64,000 nt of DNA. Origin: Palsa-883 sp963847615 (lineage in GTDB: Bacteria > Pseudomonadota > Alphaproteobacteria > Acetobacterales > Acetobacteraceae). Positions 1 to 8,389 of this stretch are shown one piece after another. The position numbers were made by a program, and so were the translations under genes. The stretch spans positions 1 to 64,000 of the forward strand of contig CAWKAN010000026.1 in the NCBI GenBank assembly GCA_963847615.1. Direction: 5' to 3'. Positions within the stretch are counted from its first letter, which is position 1. The number at the start of each line of letters is the position of its first letter. Under the pieces are notes generated by a model, which saw only the letters and a list, made by a program, of their open reading frames with translations, was not told where the DNA came from and did not search any database.

Positions 1-9
1 TTCTCTGCA

Positions 10-303
10 ATGCCAAGAACTCGTCGCTGTCGGCTGTCTAGACCAAGAAACCTCCGACCGAAGAAGGATTACGACAAGCTGGAGAAATTCAAGAAACAGT
101 TGGAGGACCGTGACGATTATTCTTGGATAGCCGCCTTGGGATTAGGAGCCTTCGTTGGTTTCATGATTGGTTTGGCATCGGACGCAACCAACCGTCCCTT
201 CTTCATCTGCAATTGTGAGAAGAGAATCGACCTTGCCGCTGGACAGGGGCTAAGTTCAGTTGCCCGAACTATGGCAGGGAATACCCAGGACTCCCGGCAG
301 TAG
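10..303 (+). CDS. Hypothetical small single-pass membrane protein
   Basis: This 97-residue reading frame begins near the window edge and may be the 3' part of a longer gene. A basic, Lys/Glu-rich stretch (residues about 17-36) is followed by one hydrophobic segment (about 38-58, rich in Ala, Gly and Phe) and a hydrophilic tail with a CNC motif. No family is recognised. The region upstream of the ATG cannot be judged because only nine bases are present. Coding status is uncertain. Confidence 0.35.
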   Translation: MPRTRRCRLSRPRNLRPKKDYDKLEKFKKQLEDRDDYSWIAALGLGAFVGFMIGLASDATNRPFFICNCEKRIDLAAGQGLSSVARTMAGNTQDSRQ

Positions 304-374
304 CAACTCACCAGTGAGCCATAGATTCCAGGGTAATGTGATGCGATCGTAAACGTCAAGAAATGCGTTATTTT

Positions 375-388
375 ACGTAAATTTACGT
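375..388. promoter_or_regulatory. Perfect 14-bp palindrome upstream of dhaK
   Basis: The sequence ACGTAAATTTACGT is its own reverse complement. It lies about 110 bases before the dhaK start in an AT-rich gap, flanked by a T-run on the left and an A-run on the right. Its position and symmetry fit a dimeric repressor operator for the dhaKL pair; no cognate regulator is visible nearby. Confidence 0.4.
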
Positions 389-499
389 CAAAAAACCGCC
401 ATTCGTTTACAGTCCCGCACTTAGCTTGTGCCGAGGCAGATTCAGGGATCGTTACCGTGGAAGTCACGGACTAACTTCTAATGGCTTCATTCATGCTTC

Positions 500-1543
500 A
501 TGTGCGGGGTGCAGGGAACGAAGAAGCTAATCAACGATCCCTTCAAAGTAACCGTAGAGAGCATTCAGGGTTTCGTGAAAGCTTACCCTCAAATCGTGAA
601 GCAAATTGGACCTCATGTGGTTGCAAGAAAAGACGCACCAGTCCAGGGCAAGGTCGGAGTTGTCGTGGGTGGCGGTTCGGGTCACGAACCTCTCTTCATA
701 GGTTGGGTGGGCTTCGGAATGGCAGATGCTGCTGTTCTAGGAGAGGTCTTTACAGCTCCACCACCGCCTCTAATCCTAGAAGCAACCAGGGCAGCAAACG
801 GCAAGCGAGGAGTGCTGTATGTTTACGGCAACTATGCAGGGGATAACATGAATTTTGACATCGCAATGGAAGCCGCAAATAACGAAGGGATCGCAGCGGA
901 AGCGGTTCGCGTATGGGACGACGTGGCCTCCGCTCCGCCTGACAGAGTTCAAGAACGCCGCGGACTCGCCGCCGATCTTTTCGTAATCAAGATCGCAGGC
1001 GCAAGAGCAGAGGAAGGCGCGTCTCTATCAGAGGTGAAGGCAGTCGCAGAGAAGGCGCGAGATAATTCCAGGACCTTTGCGGTAGCTCTCTCACCAGCGA
1101 CTGTTCCGACAAGCGGAAAACCCACCTTCACAATTGGGGAAAACGAAATGTACTTTGGAATTGGGGCACATGGCGAAAAAGGAGTCAGGAAAACTGAAAT
1201 ACTGACAGCAGATGCAACCGCTCAGATTCTTGTAGAAGAAGTTTTGAAAGATCTGCCATTTCGAGCCGGGAACGAAGTGAACATGATCGTCAACGGATAC
1301 GGTTCGACAACACTGATGGAACTTTTCATAATCAATCGGAAAGTCAACGAAATCCTTCTCAGTTCAGGGATTGGAATGCATCGCACCGAAGTAGGGAATT
1401 TTCTCACGACTCAAGAAATGGCGGGCTGTTCCGTCACACTGATGCGACTGGACGAGGAACTTCGTAGATGCTATGATGCTCCTGCGATAACTCCTGCTCT
1501 AACCCGATGTGGCATTGGAATGAAGGAAACTATCTCATGGTAG
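500..1543 (+). CDS. dhaK: Dihydroxyacetone kinase subunit DhaK
   Basis: DhaK binds dihydroxyacetone covalently, as a hemiaminal with a histidine, and presents it for phosphorylation to DHAP. The protein (347 aa, normal family length) has the N-terminal KKLIND motif, GGGSGHEP (about 57-64), the GNY-GD motif (about 110-115) and the IGAHGE motif, in which H224 is the expected substrate-binding histidine. The start is either ATG 500 or GTG 509; neither has a good ribosome-binding site. The stop overlaps the start of dhaL, so the two are translationally coupled. No phosphotransferase gene (dhaM) is adjacent, so the phosphate donor is unclear. Confidence 0.9.
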   Translation: MCGVQGTKKLINDPFKVTVESIQGFVKAYPQIVKQIGPHVVARKDAPVQGKVGVVVGGGSGHEPLFIGWVGFGMADAAVLGEVFTAPPPPLILEATRAANGKRGVLYVYGNYAGDNMNFDIAMEAANNEGIAAEAVRVWDDVASAPPDRVQERRGLAADLFVIKIAGARAEEGASLSEVKAVAEKARDNSRTFAVALSPATVPTSGKPTFTIGENEMYFGIGAHGEKGVRKTEILTADATAQILVEEVLKDLPFRAGNEVNMIVNGYGSTTLMELFIINRKVNEILLSSGIGMHRTEVGNFLTTQEMAGCSVTLMRLDEELRRCYDAPAITPALTRCGIGMKETISW

Positions 1544-2178
1544 AGTGTCTCCGTGCGCCCGACGTCAAGCAAATACTCGTGGAGATAACGACACGCGTAA
1601 TGCAAGCGAAAGACGAACTCAACAACATGGACTCAGCGTGCGGCGACGGGGATTTCGGCACCAGCATGTGGATATCGTTCAGCAACGCCCGAAAGCAAAT
1701 CGATGAGTTACCGAGCAACGACGTAGGGACAATGCTGCTAACAGCGGGCCAAGCGATACTCTCGTCAGCAGGAGGTGCAGCGGGCCCCGTGTTTGGATCC
1801 TTCTTTATTGAAGCGGGAAAAGTGGCTAAGGAAAAAGATGAACTTGATGTCGCAGACTTAGCGAGAATGTTCGACGCATCATTGAACAGGATAAAGCGGC
1901 AAGGCGGGGCGAAAGTCGGTGACAAAACTGTCGTGGACACGCTGGAACCAGCAGTCAACGCTCTGAAGGAAGATGTGGCGAAGAATGTTGGTTTGTCAGA
2001 ATCGCTGAGGAATGCTGCTAGCGCTTCAAGAACAGGGTGTGAATCCACGAAAGGAATCGTCGCACGACATGGTAAAGCGAGATATTTGGGAGAGCAAACC
2101 CTCGGGTATGTCGATCCAGGCGCGCATGTAATGGCAATTATCTTCGAGGCATTCGCGAAATCGCAAAAGACTGAATAG
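1537..2178 (+). CDS. dhaL: Dihydroxyacetone kinase subunit DhaL (nucleotide-binding)
   Basis: DhaL holds ADP/ATP with two Mg ions and passes phosphate to the substrate on DhaK. The Asp cluster CGDGDFGTSM (D32, D37, D39) matches the metal-binding motif. GGAAGPVFG, GDKTVVDTLEP and the C-terminal KARYLGEQ..DPGA are also typical of the family. The length (213 aa) is normal. ATG 1537 was chosen because it overlaps the dhaK stop by 7 bases; earlier in-frame starts lie inside dhaK. With no dhaM nearby, the pair may use ATP directly or a DhaM encoded elsewhere. Confidence 0.9.
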   Translation: MVECLRAPDVKQILVEITTRVMQAKDELNNMDSACGDGDFGTSMWISFSNARKQIDELPSNDVGTMLLTAGQAILSSAGGAAGPVFGSFFIEAGKVAKEKDELDVADLARMFDASLNRIKRQGGAKVGDKTVVDTLEPAVNALKEDVAKNVGLSESLRNAASASRTGCESTKGIVARHGKARYLGEQTLGYVDPGAHVMAIIFEAFAKSQKTE

Positions 2179-2380
2179 AATCTGCCTGCCAATTATCTTC
2201 TCAAGTCAATGTGATAAGACTACTCATTTGAACCACTATTTGGAATCGCGTTCGAGTCCCGACGTCCAGCAAGAGACCTGTGAAGTTTGACCGCATAAAT
2301 CGGTTCTGCTAAGTTATCTTCGCTGAGATTCTCTCAGTGGCTGGTCGGAAATATCTCACATCTGATATCGGTTAAAGCCA

Positions 2381-2388
2381 CTTAAATA
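2381..2388 (+). promoter_or_regulatory. TATA-box-like element before the phosphoesterase gene
   Basis: CTTAAATA lies 35-42 bases before GTG 2423 and resembles an archaeal TATA box (TTTAAATA). With no Shine-Dalgarno sequence in between, it is compatible with a short-leader or leaderless transcript. Support is position and composition only. Confidence 0.3.
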
Positions 2389-2422
2389 AGTGCACGCGGT
2401 GGAAGCCGTTGATCAGGAAGTA

Positions 2423-3379
2423 GTGACCTTGGCACTCACGCGATTATTCTTCGCAACGGACATACATGGTTCCGAGAAGACGTATATCAAATTCCTAAAC
2501 GCTGCAAGTTTCTATAAAACCCAGATCTTGATCATGGGTGGGGATATTACCGGAAAGATGATCGTGCCACTTATCCAGGGGCCGAATGGATTCACTGCGA
2601 ACTTCCGAGGTGTAATGCGAGAAGCTAAAGATGAGCCGGAGGCGCAGAAGCTGGAGAACGAGATCCGCCAAATGGGCGGCTATCCCTATCGAACGAATCC
2701 AGACGAGATGCGTGAGTTACACGCGGATGATTCGAAAGTTCATGCCATTTTCGTTCGACTCATGCTTGATACTGTGAGGAGATGGATGAGGATGGCTGAA
2801 GAGAGACTCAAAAATTCAGGAGTAAAATTATACATAACTGGTGGAAACGATGACCTCACAGACATTAAGCCAATAATCCATGAATCTGATTACGTCATAG
2901 ATCCCGAAGATGTAATCGTCGACTTGGATGGTAAGCATGAGATGCTAAGCCTTGGATGGAGTAATCCGACTCCTTGGCTTACTCCGCGTGAATGCTCCGA
3001 AGATGAATTGTGGAATATGATTGAAAGCAGGGCGTCACAGGTTAAGAACATGAAGCGATGCGTCTTCAACATACACGTGCCTCCTAAGGACGTCCTGATA
3101 TCGGAATGCATGAAGCTGGATAAGAATCTGAAGATAGTAATGTTGGGGACGGAACCAGAAATGATTAGTGGTGGAAGTTCAGCAGTCAGCAAGGCCGTCG
3201 AGAAGTATGAGCCGCTCCTAGGGTTATTCGGGCATATTCACGAAGCAAGAGGAAACGTCAAGATCGGTCGCACGCTGTGCATAAATCCTGGAAGTGAATC
3301 TAGCGAGGGTATTCTCCGGGGTGTTATGGTGAATCTTGATGATGACTCTGTGAAGAGCTATCTTCTAACCTCAGGATAG
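2423..3379 (+). CDS. Calcineurin-like metallophosphoesterase
   Basis: All blocks of a dinuclear-metal phosphoesterase are present in order: DIHG near the N-terminus, GGDITG about 25 residues later, GGNDD in the middle, NIHVPP, and GHIHE near the C-terminus. The substrate cannot be inferred. GTG 2423 was chosen because it places the DIHG motif about 13 residues from the N-terminus and follows a TATA-like box; GTG 2390 is an alternative that adds 11 residues. It is convergent with the permease gene, with a shared terminator hairpin between them. Confidence 0.8.
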   Translation: MTLALTRLFFATDIHGSEKTYIKFLNAASFYKTQILIMGGDITGKMIVPLIQGPNGFTANFRGVMREAKDEPEAQKLENEIRQMGGYPYRTNPDEMRELHADDSKVHAIFVRLMLDTVRRWMRMAEERLKNSGVKLYITGGNDDLTDIKPIIHESDYVIDPEDVIVDLDGKHEMLSLGWSNPTPWLTPRECSEDELWNMIESRASQVKNMKRCVFNIHVPPKDVLISECMKLDKNLKIVMLGTEPEMISGGSSAVSKAVEKYEPLLGLFGHIHEARGNVKIGRTLCINPGSESSEGILRGVMVNLDDDSVKSYLLTSG

Positions 3380-3423
3380 CTGACTATCGCTTACACAGTA
3401 GATAAAAAAAGAAGAAAGTAAAC

Positions 3424-3442
3424 TCCAGACATTTCGTCTGGA
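3424..3442 (-). terminator. Hairpin terminator of the permease gene
   Basis: CCAGAC and GTCTGG form a stem with a 5-base loop (plus an outer T-A pair). On the minus strand it is followed by a T-rich tract with seven consecutive T. It sits just past the permease stop, in the gap between two convergent genes. Confidence 0.55.
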
Positions 3443-3445
3443 TGT

Positions 3446-5047
3446 TTACGTCGGAGGTACCTCTTTGAAGATCAGGGTTATGTCTATGCTTTGACGGTTA
3501 TTGTACCACTTGCTGATGTAGTAAATCACGATTCCGAGGATGGCTATTCCACCGAACAGTTCTCCGGTTAATGGTGCTGCCGTTCCAGTTAACAGGGGGT
3601 TCACTGTAACTGCGTATGCTGCGTAGAACAGGATGATCGCCGTTAGTAAGCCTACCCAGCTGATCACCGGTATTCCAATGCGCTTTCTCATGAAGGTCGG
3701 TAGCTGATCGAGCAGTGTCTTCCATCTTGTGAATGGGAAGATAAAGACAGTTGCGGCCAGTATTGCGTAAGTTAGGACCATCAGAGTGGCACCTGCTGCG
3801 AAGAAGTTTGAGAAGCCCGTGTAGGAGAAGAGTACACACAAAACGATCATTACGATCATAGTTGCGATGAGAGCCCAATGAGGTGTCTTGAATCGCGAGT
3901 TGACATCTGCGAACTTTGTTGGAATAAGGCGGTCGAAAGCCCAGGCGAAGAAGTATCGTGAAACCGTTAGAATGAGAATGTATGCAAAAGCCATGTTGGC
4001 GAAACAGAACGTTCCAAGAGCAACGAGTGTAAGCAGCTGGTTCGGATAGGTAGCGATACCAAGCATCAGAGGCATGCTAGGTGGGAGAGGCAACGGAAAC
4101 TTGGCAGGCACGTTGTCCCAAAGCCATGATAATGCTACAAGCCAGTTATAGCCCGTGGCGTGAACCTCTGTTAATGCGCTCAGCGACCAGATCACGAAAG
4201 CAAGCCCGTTCGACATTAGTAACGCGATCGGAATCGAGCGGTTGACGTTTCTGATTTCCCCGGATATCGATCCTGCTCCTTGTGCTGCGCCTGACTGCAA
4301 CATGAAAGTGAATGTAACGCTAGAGATTGTCGCGCCGATGGTGATTGGTGCTAGAACCCAACCAGCACTCTTTGCGGTGTCAAAGACCGCTTGGTAAGTT
4401 GTATACTTTGACATTAGAAGGTTCCAATTGGACATGAACTTGGCAGGGTCAATAGTTCCCAGAATGTACCACATTAGGAATAGCGCGAATATCTGAATGA
4501 CCCATGACACGTACAGCAACGCTTTGCCCGCTCTGTGTCCGAGAATTCCGAAAAGCGAGTATATGACTGTCAGGGCGACAGCGAATATGAATGAGCCGTC
4601 CGTACCGGAGAGCCAGGTTGCGAAGCCAACGAGCCCCGGAGCTGAATAAAGAGTGCCCCACGCCACTAGTGTTCCGGATATTGTGTAGCCATATGTATAC
4701 ACCACCGTCACAGGGCCGATAAAGACAAGCATGAACCAGTATACCAATCCCCACGCGAATCCTAGTGATGGATGTATTACTCTCGCGAACCACACATAGT
4801 CGCTGCCTGATCTGGGCATGGCACACGCAATGGCCCAATAGCATATCATGAGCAAACCCATTGGGATCATTGCGACTGCCAACGAAGTGACAATGTCAGC
4901 TCCAGGCCAGAAGCCGAAGAACCAGGGGAACTGTAGTGTAGTGTTGAGAATCGAGAAGATGATCAGAGTGTAAATCAGTGTTGTATCCATAGCTCCGTAA
5001 GGTCTAACGAGTCCGCTAGTTTTTCTTATGAAAACGGATTTTTCCAA
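3446..5047 (-). CDS. APC-superfamily amino acid permease
   Basis: The predicted protein has 533 residues and about 12 hydrophobic helices, as expected for amino acid-polyamine-organocation transporters. The N-terminal motif RKTSGLVRPYGAMD precedes the first helix; the MPRSGSDYVW segment after helix 2 is the usual conserved loop of the family. The substrate is not predictable. The start at 5047 is a TTG that keeps the conserved RKTSGLVR segment; an internal ATG would remove it. It is transcribed away from the nucleotidyltransferase-like gene. Confidence 0.85.
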   Translation of the reverse strand: MEKSVFIRKTSGLVRPYGAMDTTLIYTLIIFSILNTTLQFPWFFGFWPGADIVTSLAVAMIPMGLLMICYWAIACAMPRSGSDYVWFARVIHPSLGFAWGLVYWFMLVFIGPVTVVYTYGYTISGTLVAWGTLYSAPGLVGFATWLSGTDGSFIFAVALTVIYSLFGILGHRAGKALLYVSWVIQIFALFLMWYILGTIDPAKFMSNWNLLMSKYTTYQAVFDTAKSAGWVLAPITIGATISSVTFTFMLQSGAAQGAGSISGEIRNVNRSIPIALLMSNGLAFVIWSLSALTEVHATGYNWLVALSWLWDNVPAKFPLPLPPSMPLMLGIATYPNQLLTLVALGTFCFANMAFAYILILTVSRYFFAWAFDRLIPTKFADVNSRFKTPHWALIATMIVMIVLCVLFSYTGFSNFFAAGATLMVLTYAILAATVFIFPFTRWKTLLDQLPTFMRKRIGIPVISWVGLLTAIILFYAAYAVTVNPLLTGTAAPLTGELFGGIAILGIVIYYISKWYNNRQSIDITLIFKEVPPT

Positions 5048-5340
5048 TTGTTTTCACAAGTGACTAGCCATGTTGATGACATTTAACAGTGTGGTTTCAC
5101 CCAAAGATCATGGAACATACTGTAATTACGATAAGATTGTCGAATGCTAGCGCGACAATGAATGAGATAATTACGAGCCCTCTGAAATGGGAACTAGGAG
5201 AGCGGTTTTCTAATCGACGAAGGAAGCTTTCGAAGGGGGTGTCTGAGAGCACAATTAAGAATTAGGGTGTCAGGAATCAGAAAGAAACGTTATAGTGATG
5301 AAGCCTATTCGAGGAGATTCAGCTCTCCTGGGGTTTGCAC
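5048..5340. other. Divergent intergenic region
   Basis: This 293-base AT-rich gap separates the permease (minus) from the nucleotidyltransferase-like gene (plus). No reading frame or RNA gene is evident. A short imperfect hairpin (GAGGAG..CTCTCC) lies about 20 bases before ATG 5341. It must hold both promoters, but no clear boxes were identified. Confidence 0.4.
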
Positions 5341-6135
5341 ATGTCTACAGAGATTATCCCATCTGAAGTGTTCATTACTGAATCAGCCAGAATAGTTGAC
5401 GAAGCTGAGAAGCAGGGGCTCATTCTCAGGATAATGGGAGCACTCGCGATTAGGCATCATACCATGGAGTTCAGCGAGTTACACAAGAACTTGGGTCGGT
5501 TGGAAAAACAGGAGTTCACCGATATTGATTTCATAAGTTATAGGAAATTCGCAAACCCGTTAGAACGCTTCTTCACGGGCATTGGGTACCCGCCCAATCG
5601 AGGTGCAAAGCTCATGGGAGTTGTGTGGGCTTCGCGGCACATCTATGATGCCCCGAAAGGCTTCCACGTGGACGTTTTCTATGATAAACTCGAATTTTCA
5701 CACACTCTGGACTTTAAAGGGCGACTCGAATTGGATCGGCCTACAATTCCGCTCCCTGACCTTCTTCTTGAGAAGATGCAGATTGCGAGAATTAACGAGA
5801 AGGACATCAAAGATACCATCGTGCTTCTGAGAGCTCACAATGTAAGCGCTCACAATGCAAGCGATAGGGAGTCCATTGACGCTGACTACATTGCTCGCTT
5901 ATTAGCGAAGGAGTGGGGGCTCTACTATACTGTTACTAGCAACCTGAACAAAATGCGAGAGCTGATGACCACATACGATTCGCTGACAGACGAAGACAGA
6001 AAGGACGTGAACCAAAAACTAGATGCTCTCTTGGCTCGAATAGAGGAGGAGCCCAAGTCTACAGGCTGGAAGATGCGTGCAAGGGTCGGTACCAAGAAGA
6101 AATGGTATACTGACGTAGATGCTCTGAGCGACTGA
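5341..6135 (+). CDS. Nucleotidyltransferase-fold protein, role unknown
   Basis: The 264-residue protein has features of the AbiEii/MNT nucleotidyltransferase superfamily: a GALAIRHH segment (about 30-37) where families have GG-A---H, a TDIDFI motif with two acidic residues, and HVDVFYDK about 55 residues later as the third acidic strand. A LLLEKMQ helix follows. Many such proteins are annotated only as hypothetical, and no toxin partner is adjacent. ATG 5341 is chosen over TTG 5335, which adds only two residues. Confidence 0.55.
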   Translation: MSTEIIPSEVFITESARIVDEAEKQGLILRIMGALAIRHHTMEFSELHKNLGRLEKQEFTDIDFISYRKFANPLERFFTGIGYPPNRGAKLMGVVWASRHIYDAPKGFHVDVFYDKLEFSHTLDFKGRLELDRPTIPLPDLLLEKMQIARINEKDIKDTIVLLRAHNVSAHNASDRESIDADYIARLLAKEWGLYYTVTSNLNKMRELMTTYDSLTDEDRKDVNQKLDALLARIEEEPKSTGWKMRARVGTKKKWYTDVDALSD

Positions 6136-6140
6136 ACTGG

Positions 6141-7139
6141 CTATTTCTGTATGATTCCTTCCTGTGCGCTAACTTTCTCAACGTTCTTGACATTTTGATC
6201 AAGGAAGATTTTCGTAGTCCATGTCACTTCGGCTTTAGGTCCCATCACCGCGTAATTCCTCCATTGATTAACTGCGACGTCTAGATTGTCTGGTCTGCCC
6301 GTAGAAGGCTCTAGGGCGATGTGGTAGTAGCCTAGGTATCCTCCCAAGTTGATCCAAACTAGAATGTATGGTACGACGTCTGCTTGGAATGAGAATCCGA
6401 TCGCTTCTTTTCGTGATTCGTTGAAGGCAACCGCCCATGATTCTTTCAATTTGGGGGTGTAGAGGTTTTCGCCTGTTCCCTCACGGGGCTGACCAACCTT
6501 GCTGATGTCAACGGTCTTTCCGTCTTTGTCTGTTGTGATTGGCCATGGAATTTCGTCTCCCAAAGTCCCAAGTCGGTCTGTGATTGCCATTCCTCGTTTG
6601 ACTTTCTTCACTTCGGGTGGGAGGATTATTCGGTAGTTCGGGTTTATCTGGAGAGTGTTGTGTCCGCTGTAGTGGTATTCGAGGTGTTCATCAGAGAGGT
6701 TTGTTAATTTGTAGTTCAGTTCTATGACAGATTCGTTCTTCCTGAGCGTGAGTGATTTGTTGACTAGAAGCGGATAGACGGGTAACTTTCGTTGGAGTTT
6801 CACGGTAACTGCTCGTGGCTTCTTCTCTGTTCGAACAAGACGCCAGGGCTCAGAAGCCACCTCTCCGTACATGGGCAAGTTCCATTTCTTGAATGTACAG
6901 TTTTCACATGTTGGGAGGCAGTCGAAGAGGCCGCTCATATCCTCGAACTCTGGTCGGTATGTGGGTTTCATGACTGGCACTTTCGGATTGTGCCACACAA
7001 ACTCCGTCTCAGTTGGTTTGTATATGATACTGAGGATCCTGGCGCCGAATTCGGGCATGAGGACTGTGCGGATTTTCTCGTTCTCGAGCACGATTCCCTT
7101 CATCCCGCCGACAATTGTGGGAACTATTGCGGGCTTCAT
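6141..7139 (-). CDS. Galactose mutarotase-like protein
   Basis: The 332-residue protein fits the aldose-1-epimerase beta-sandwich superfamily (DUF4432/DUF5107-like). It has an N-terminal FGARILSI strand, a middle HYSGHN segment that may supply a histidine, and a C-terminal LEPSTGRPDNLDVA motif whose Glu is the usual catalytic-base position. The sugar substrate is unknown. It starts one base after the stop of the VOC gene, so the two form an operon, perhaps handling a carbohydrate-derived compound. Confidence 0.65.
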   Translation of the reverse strand: MKPAIVPTIVGGMKGIVLENEKIRTVLMPEFGARILSIIYKPTETEFVWHNPKVPVMKPTYRPEFEDMSGLFDCLPTCENCTFKKWNLPMYGEVASEPWRLVRTEKKPRAVTVKLQRKLPVYPLLVNKSLTLRKNESVIELNYKLTNLSDEHLEYHYSGHNTLQINPNYRIILPPEVKKVKRGMAITDRLGTLGDEIPWPITTDKDGKTVDISKVGQPREGTGENLYTPKLKESWAVAFNESRKEAIGFSFQADVVPYILVWINLGGYLGYYHIALEPSTGRPDNLDVAVNQWRNYAVMGPKAEVTWTTKIFLDQNVKNVEKVSAQEGIIQK

Positions 7140-7622
7140 CTATTGTTCCCCTTTTCCCCAGTAGGTCTCGTGAGTCCAAGTGTTTCGTTCGAGAACCTCA
7201 ATGGTTGTTCCGAAAGTCTTCTCAGCGGGCATGTATGCGTACTTGTTATCGTCACCAGGAATAGAGCACCATTTCTTCTCTGGAGGGAGCGGTTTGCCCA
7301 TCGGATCACATAATGTGATGTCTCGCTGTTTCATCTCGTCGTAGAACTTCTCCATATTCTCAACCTCGACACATAGTTCGAACATTGTCCCTTGGCCTTT
7401 CTTCTTCAAGAGATCCTTACTAGGACCTCTTACCGGGGCCAACAGTTCCACATAATTATCACCTTTCGGGAAGGGTAGATAAACGTAATTCATCTCCTCA
7501 TCATCATTCTTCACGTGGAAATACTTCTCCCGTTCACAGCCGAACGCTTGTTGATAGAATTCGATTATTTCCTTGTCGAGATTGTCAACAAGAATTCCAA
7601 TGTGATCCAGCTTGACTTTCAT
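7140..7622 (-). CDS. VOC superfamily protein (glyoxalase / methylmalonyl-CoA epimerase-like)
   Basis: The 160-residue protein has two beta-alpha-beta-beta-beta modules. LDHIGILVDN at the N-terminus gives the first metal ligand (H7); NYVELLAPV near residue 60 gives the first Glu; a FELCVEVEN strand opens module two; and TTIEVLER near 145 gives the last Glu. This is the standard metal-binding pattern of glyoxalase I and methylmalonyl-CoA epimerase, and the precise reaction is open. A TTAAAT box about 33 bases before the ATG is the likely promoter element. It is the first gene of the pair with the mutarotase-like gene. Confidence 0.7.
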   Translation of the reverse strand: MKVKLDHIGILVDNLDKEIIEFYQQAFGCEREKYFHVKNDDEEMNYVYLPFPKGDNYVELLAPVRGPSKDLLKKKGQGTMFELCVEVENMEKFYDEMKQRDITLCDPMGKPLPPEKKWCSIPGDDNKYAYMPAEKTFGTTIEVLERNTWTHETYWGKGEQ

Positions 7623-7793
7623 ACTAATCGAATTCCCGAGGGGTGAGCTTACGATTTAATTCTTTAGTGCAGAGAATATGGATTACACTTTTTCACGGAA
7701 TAAGTACCCTAGAACAGGTTCGAGATTCGAGAGTAAGTAACCCCTCCTTAAGAGGATCCTGGTTTACTAAAGGCAGCGTCAGGTATAATTGCG

Positions 7794-8215
7794 TCACGGA
7801 GTGATCGGGTAAACTCCAAACTCGTGAGCGGTCTCTACATACTTGAAAACGTTTCTTACGAACCTGTCGAGGTCAGGAACTGAAGTATGAAGCGAGTTTG
7901 TCGACCCCAAGATAAGCCCTCCTCCCGAGGAAACTTCCTTAATCAGATTAACTACTGCCATCTTTACGTCTTCTTCGCTACCGAATGGTAGTAATTTTAC
8001 GACGTCGACTCCTCCGACAACACAGAGTCGGTCCCTGTATTTTCGCTGAAGCTCAACAATATTCATTCCCGCTGTAGGTTCGATAGGGTGGAGACCATCA
8101 ATTCCCATGTCCATTAGGTGGTGTAGAATTGGCATGACGTTGCCGACAAATCCCAAATAACTTTGGCTCCTCGTTTTTTCAGGCTCTGAACTAATGCCTT
8201 ATGATATGGGTACAC
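7794..8215 (-). pseudogene. Uroporphyrinogen decarboxylase-family gene, 5'-truncated and frameshifted
   Basis: The C-terminal part of a UroD/MtbA-fold protein is visible: GNVMPILHHL, a GLHPIEPTAGM segment, GGVDVV, then GGGLILGST and the HEFGVYPI end. The upstream part (FVYPYHKALVQSLKKRGAKV) lies in another frame, so one base is missing near 8155-8165. The gene is cut at the junction near 8216, where the sequence becomes tatB on the same strand. Family members include cobamide methyltransferases as well as haem-synthesis HemE; this fragment cannot be assigned to either. Confidence 0.7.
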
Positions 8216-8221
8216 GAATTC
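8216..8221. other. Probable chimeric junction between two genomes
   Basis: Left of this point the minus strand reads a UroD-family protein in moderate-GC DNA; right of it the minus strand reads the N-terminus of TatB in GC-rich DNA. Both genes are broken here and neither continues past it. The hexamer GAATTC sits exactly at the break; another copy occurs at 7629, so it may be chance. Base composition, codon use and gene content all change at this point. Confidence 0.75.
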
Positions 8222-8282
8222 CTATCAGCACCAGGGCAACGGCGGCAACGACGGCGATCTCCGACCAGGCGAAATCAAACAT
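8222..8282 (-). pseudogene. tatB: tatB, first 20 codons only
   Basis: The translated start MFDFAWSEIAVVAAVALVLI followed by Gly is the single transmembrane helix of TatB, a twin-arginine translocase subunit. In intact TatB the next residues are Pro and a charged amphipathic helix; here the sequence runs into foreign DNA. ATG is at 8282. No tatA is found just upstream, where the modular repeat array lies instead. Confidence 0.7.
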
Positions 8283-8389
8283 GGCGCCAGCTAGCAGTGA
8301 TCGGGGATCGGTGGCTAGTGGCCGGGCGCATTGCCCGCCGCGACCTGCCGGATTTGCCGTCAACCGCCATGGCGGCCGGGCGCCGGCCT

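Noticed and set aside
2245..2275. tRNA-like 3' end (GTTCGAGTCC followed by CCA)
   Set aside because: No matching acceptor 5' strand, anticodon arm or D arm is found upstream, and the T stem has a mismatch.
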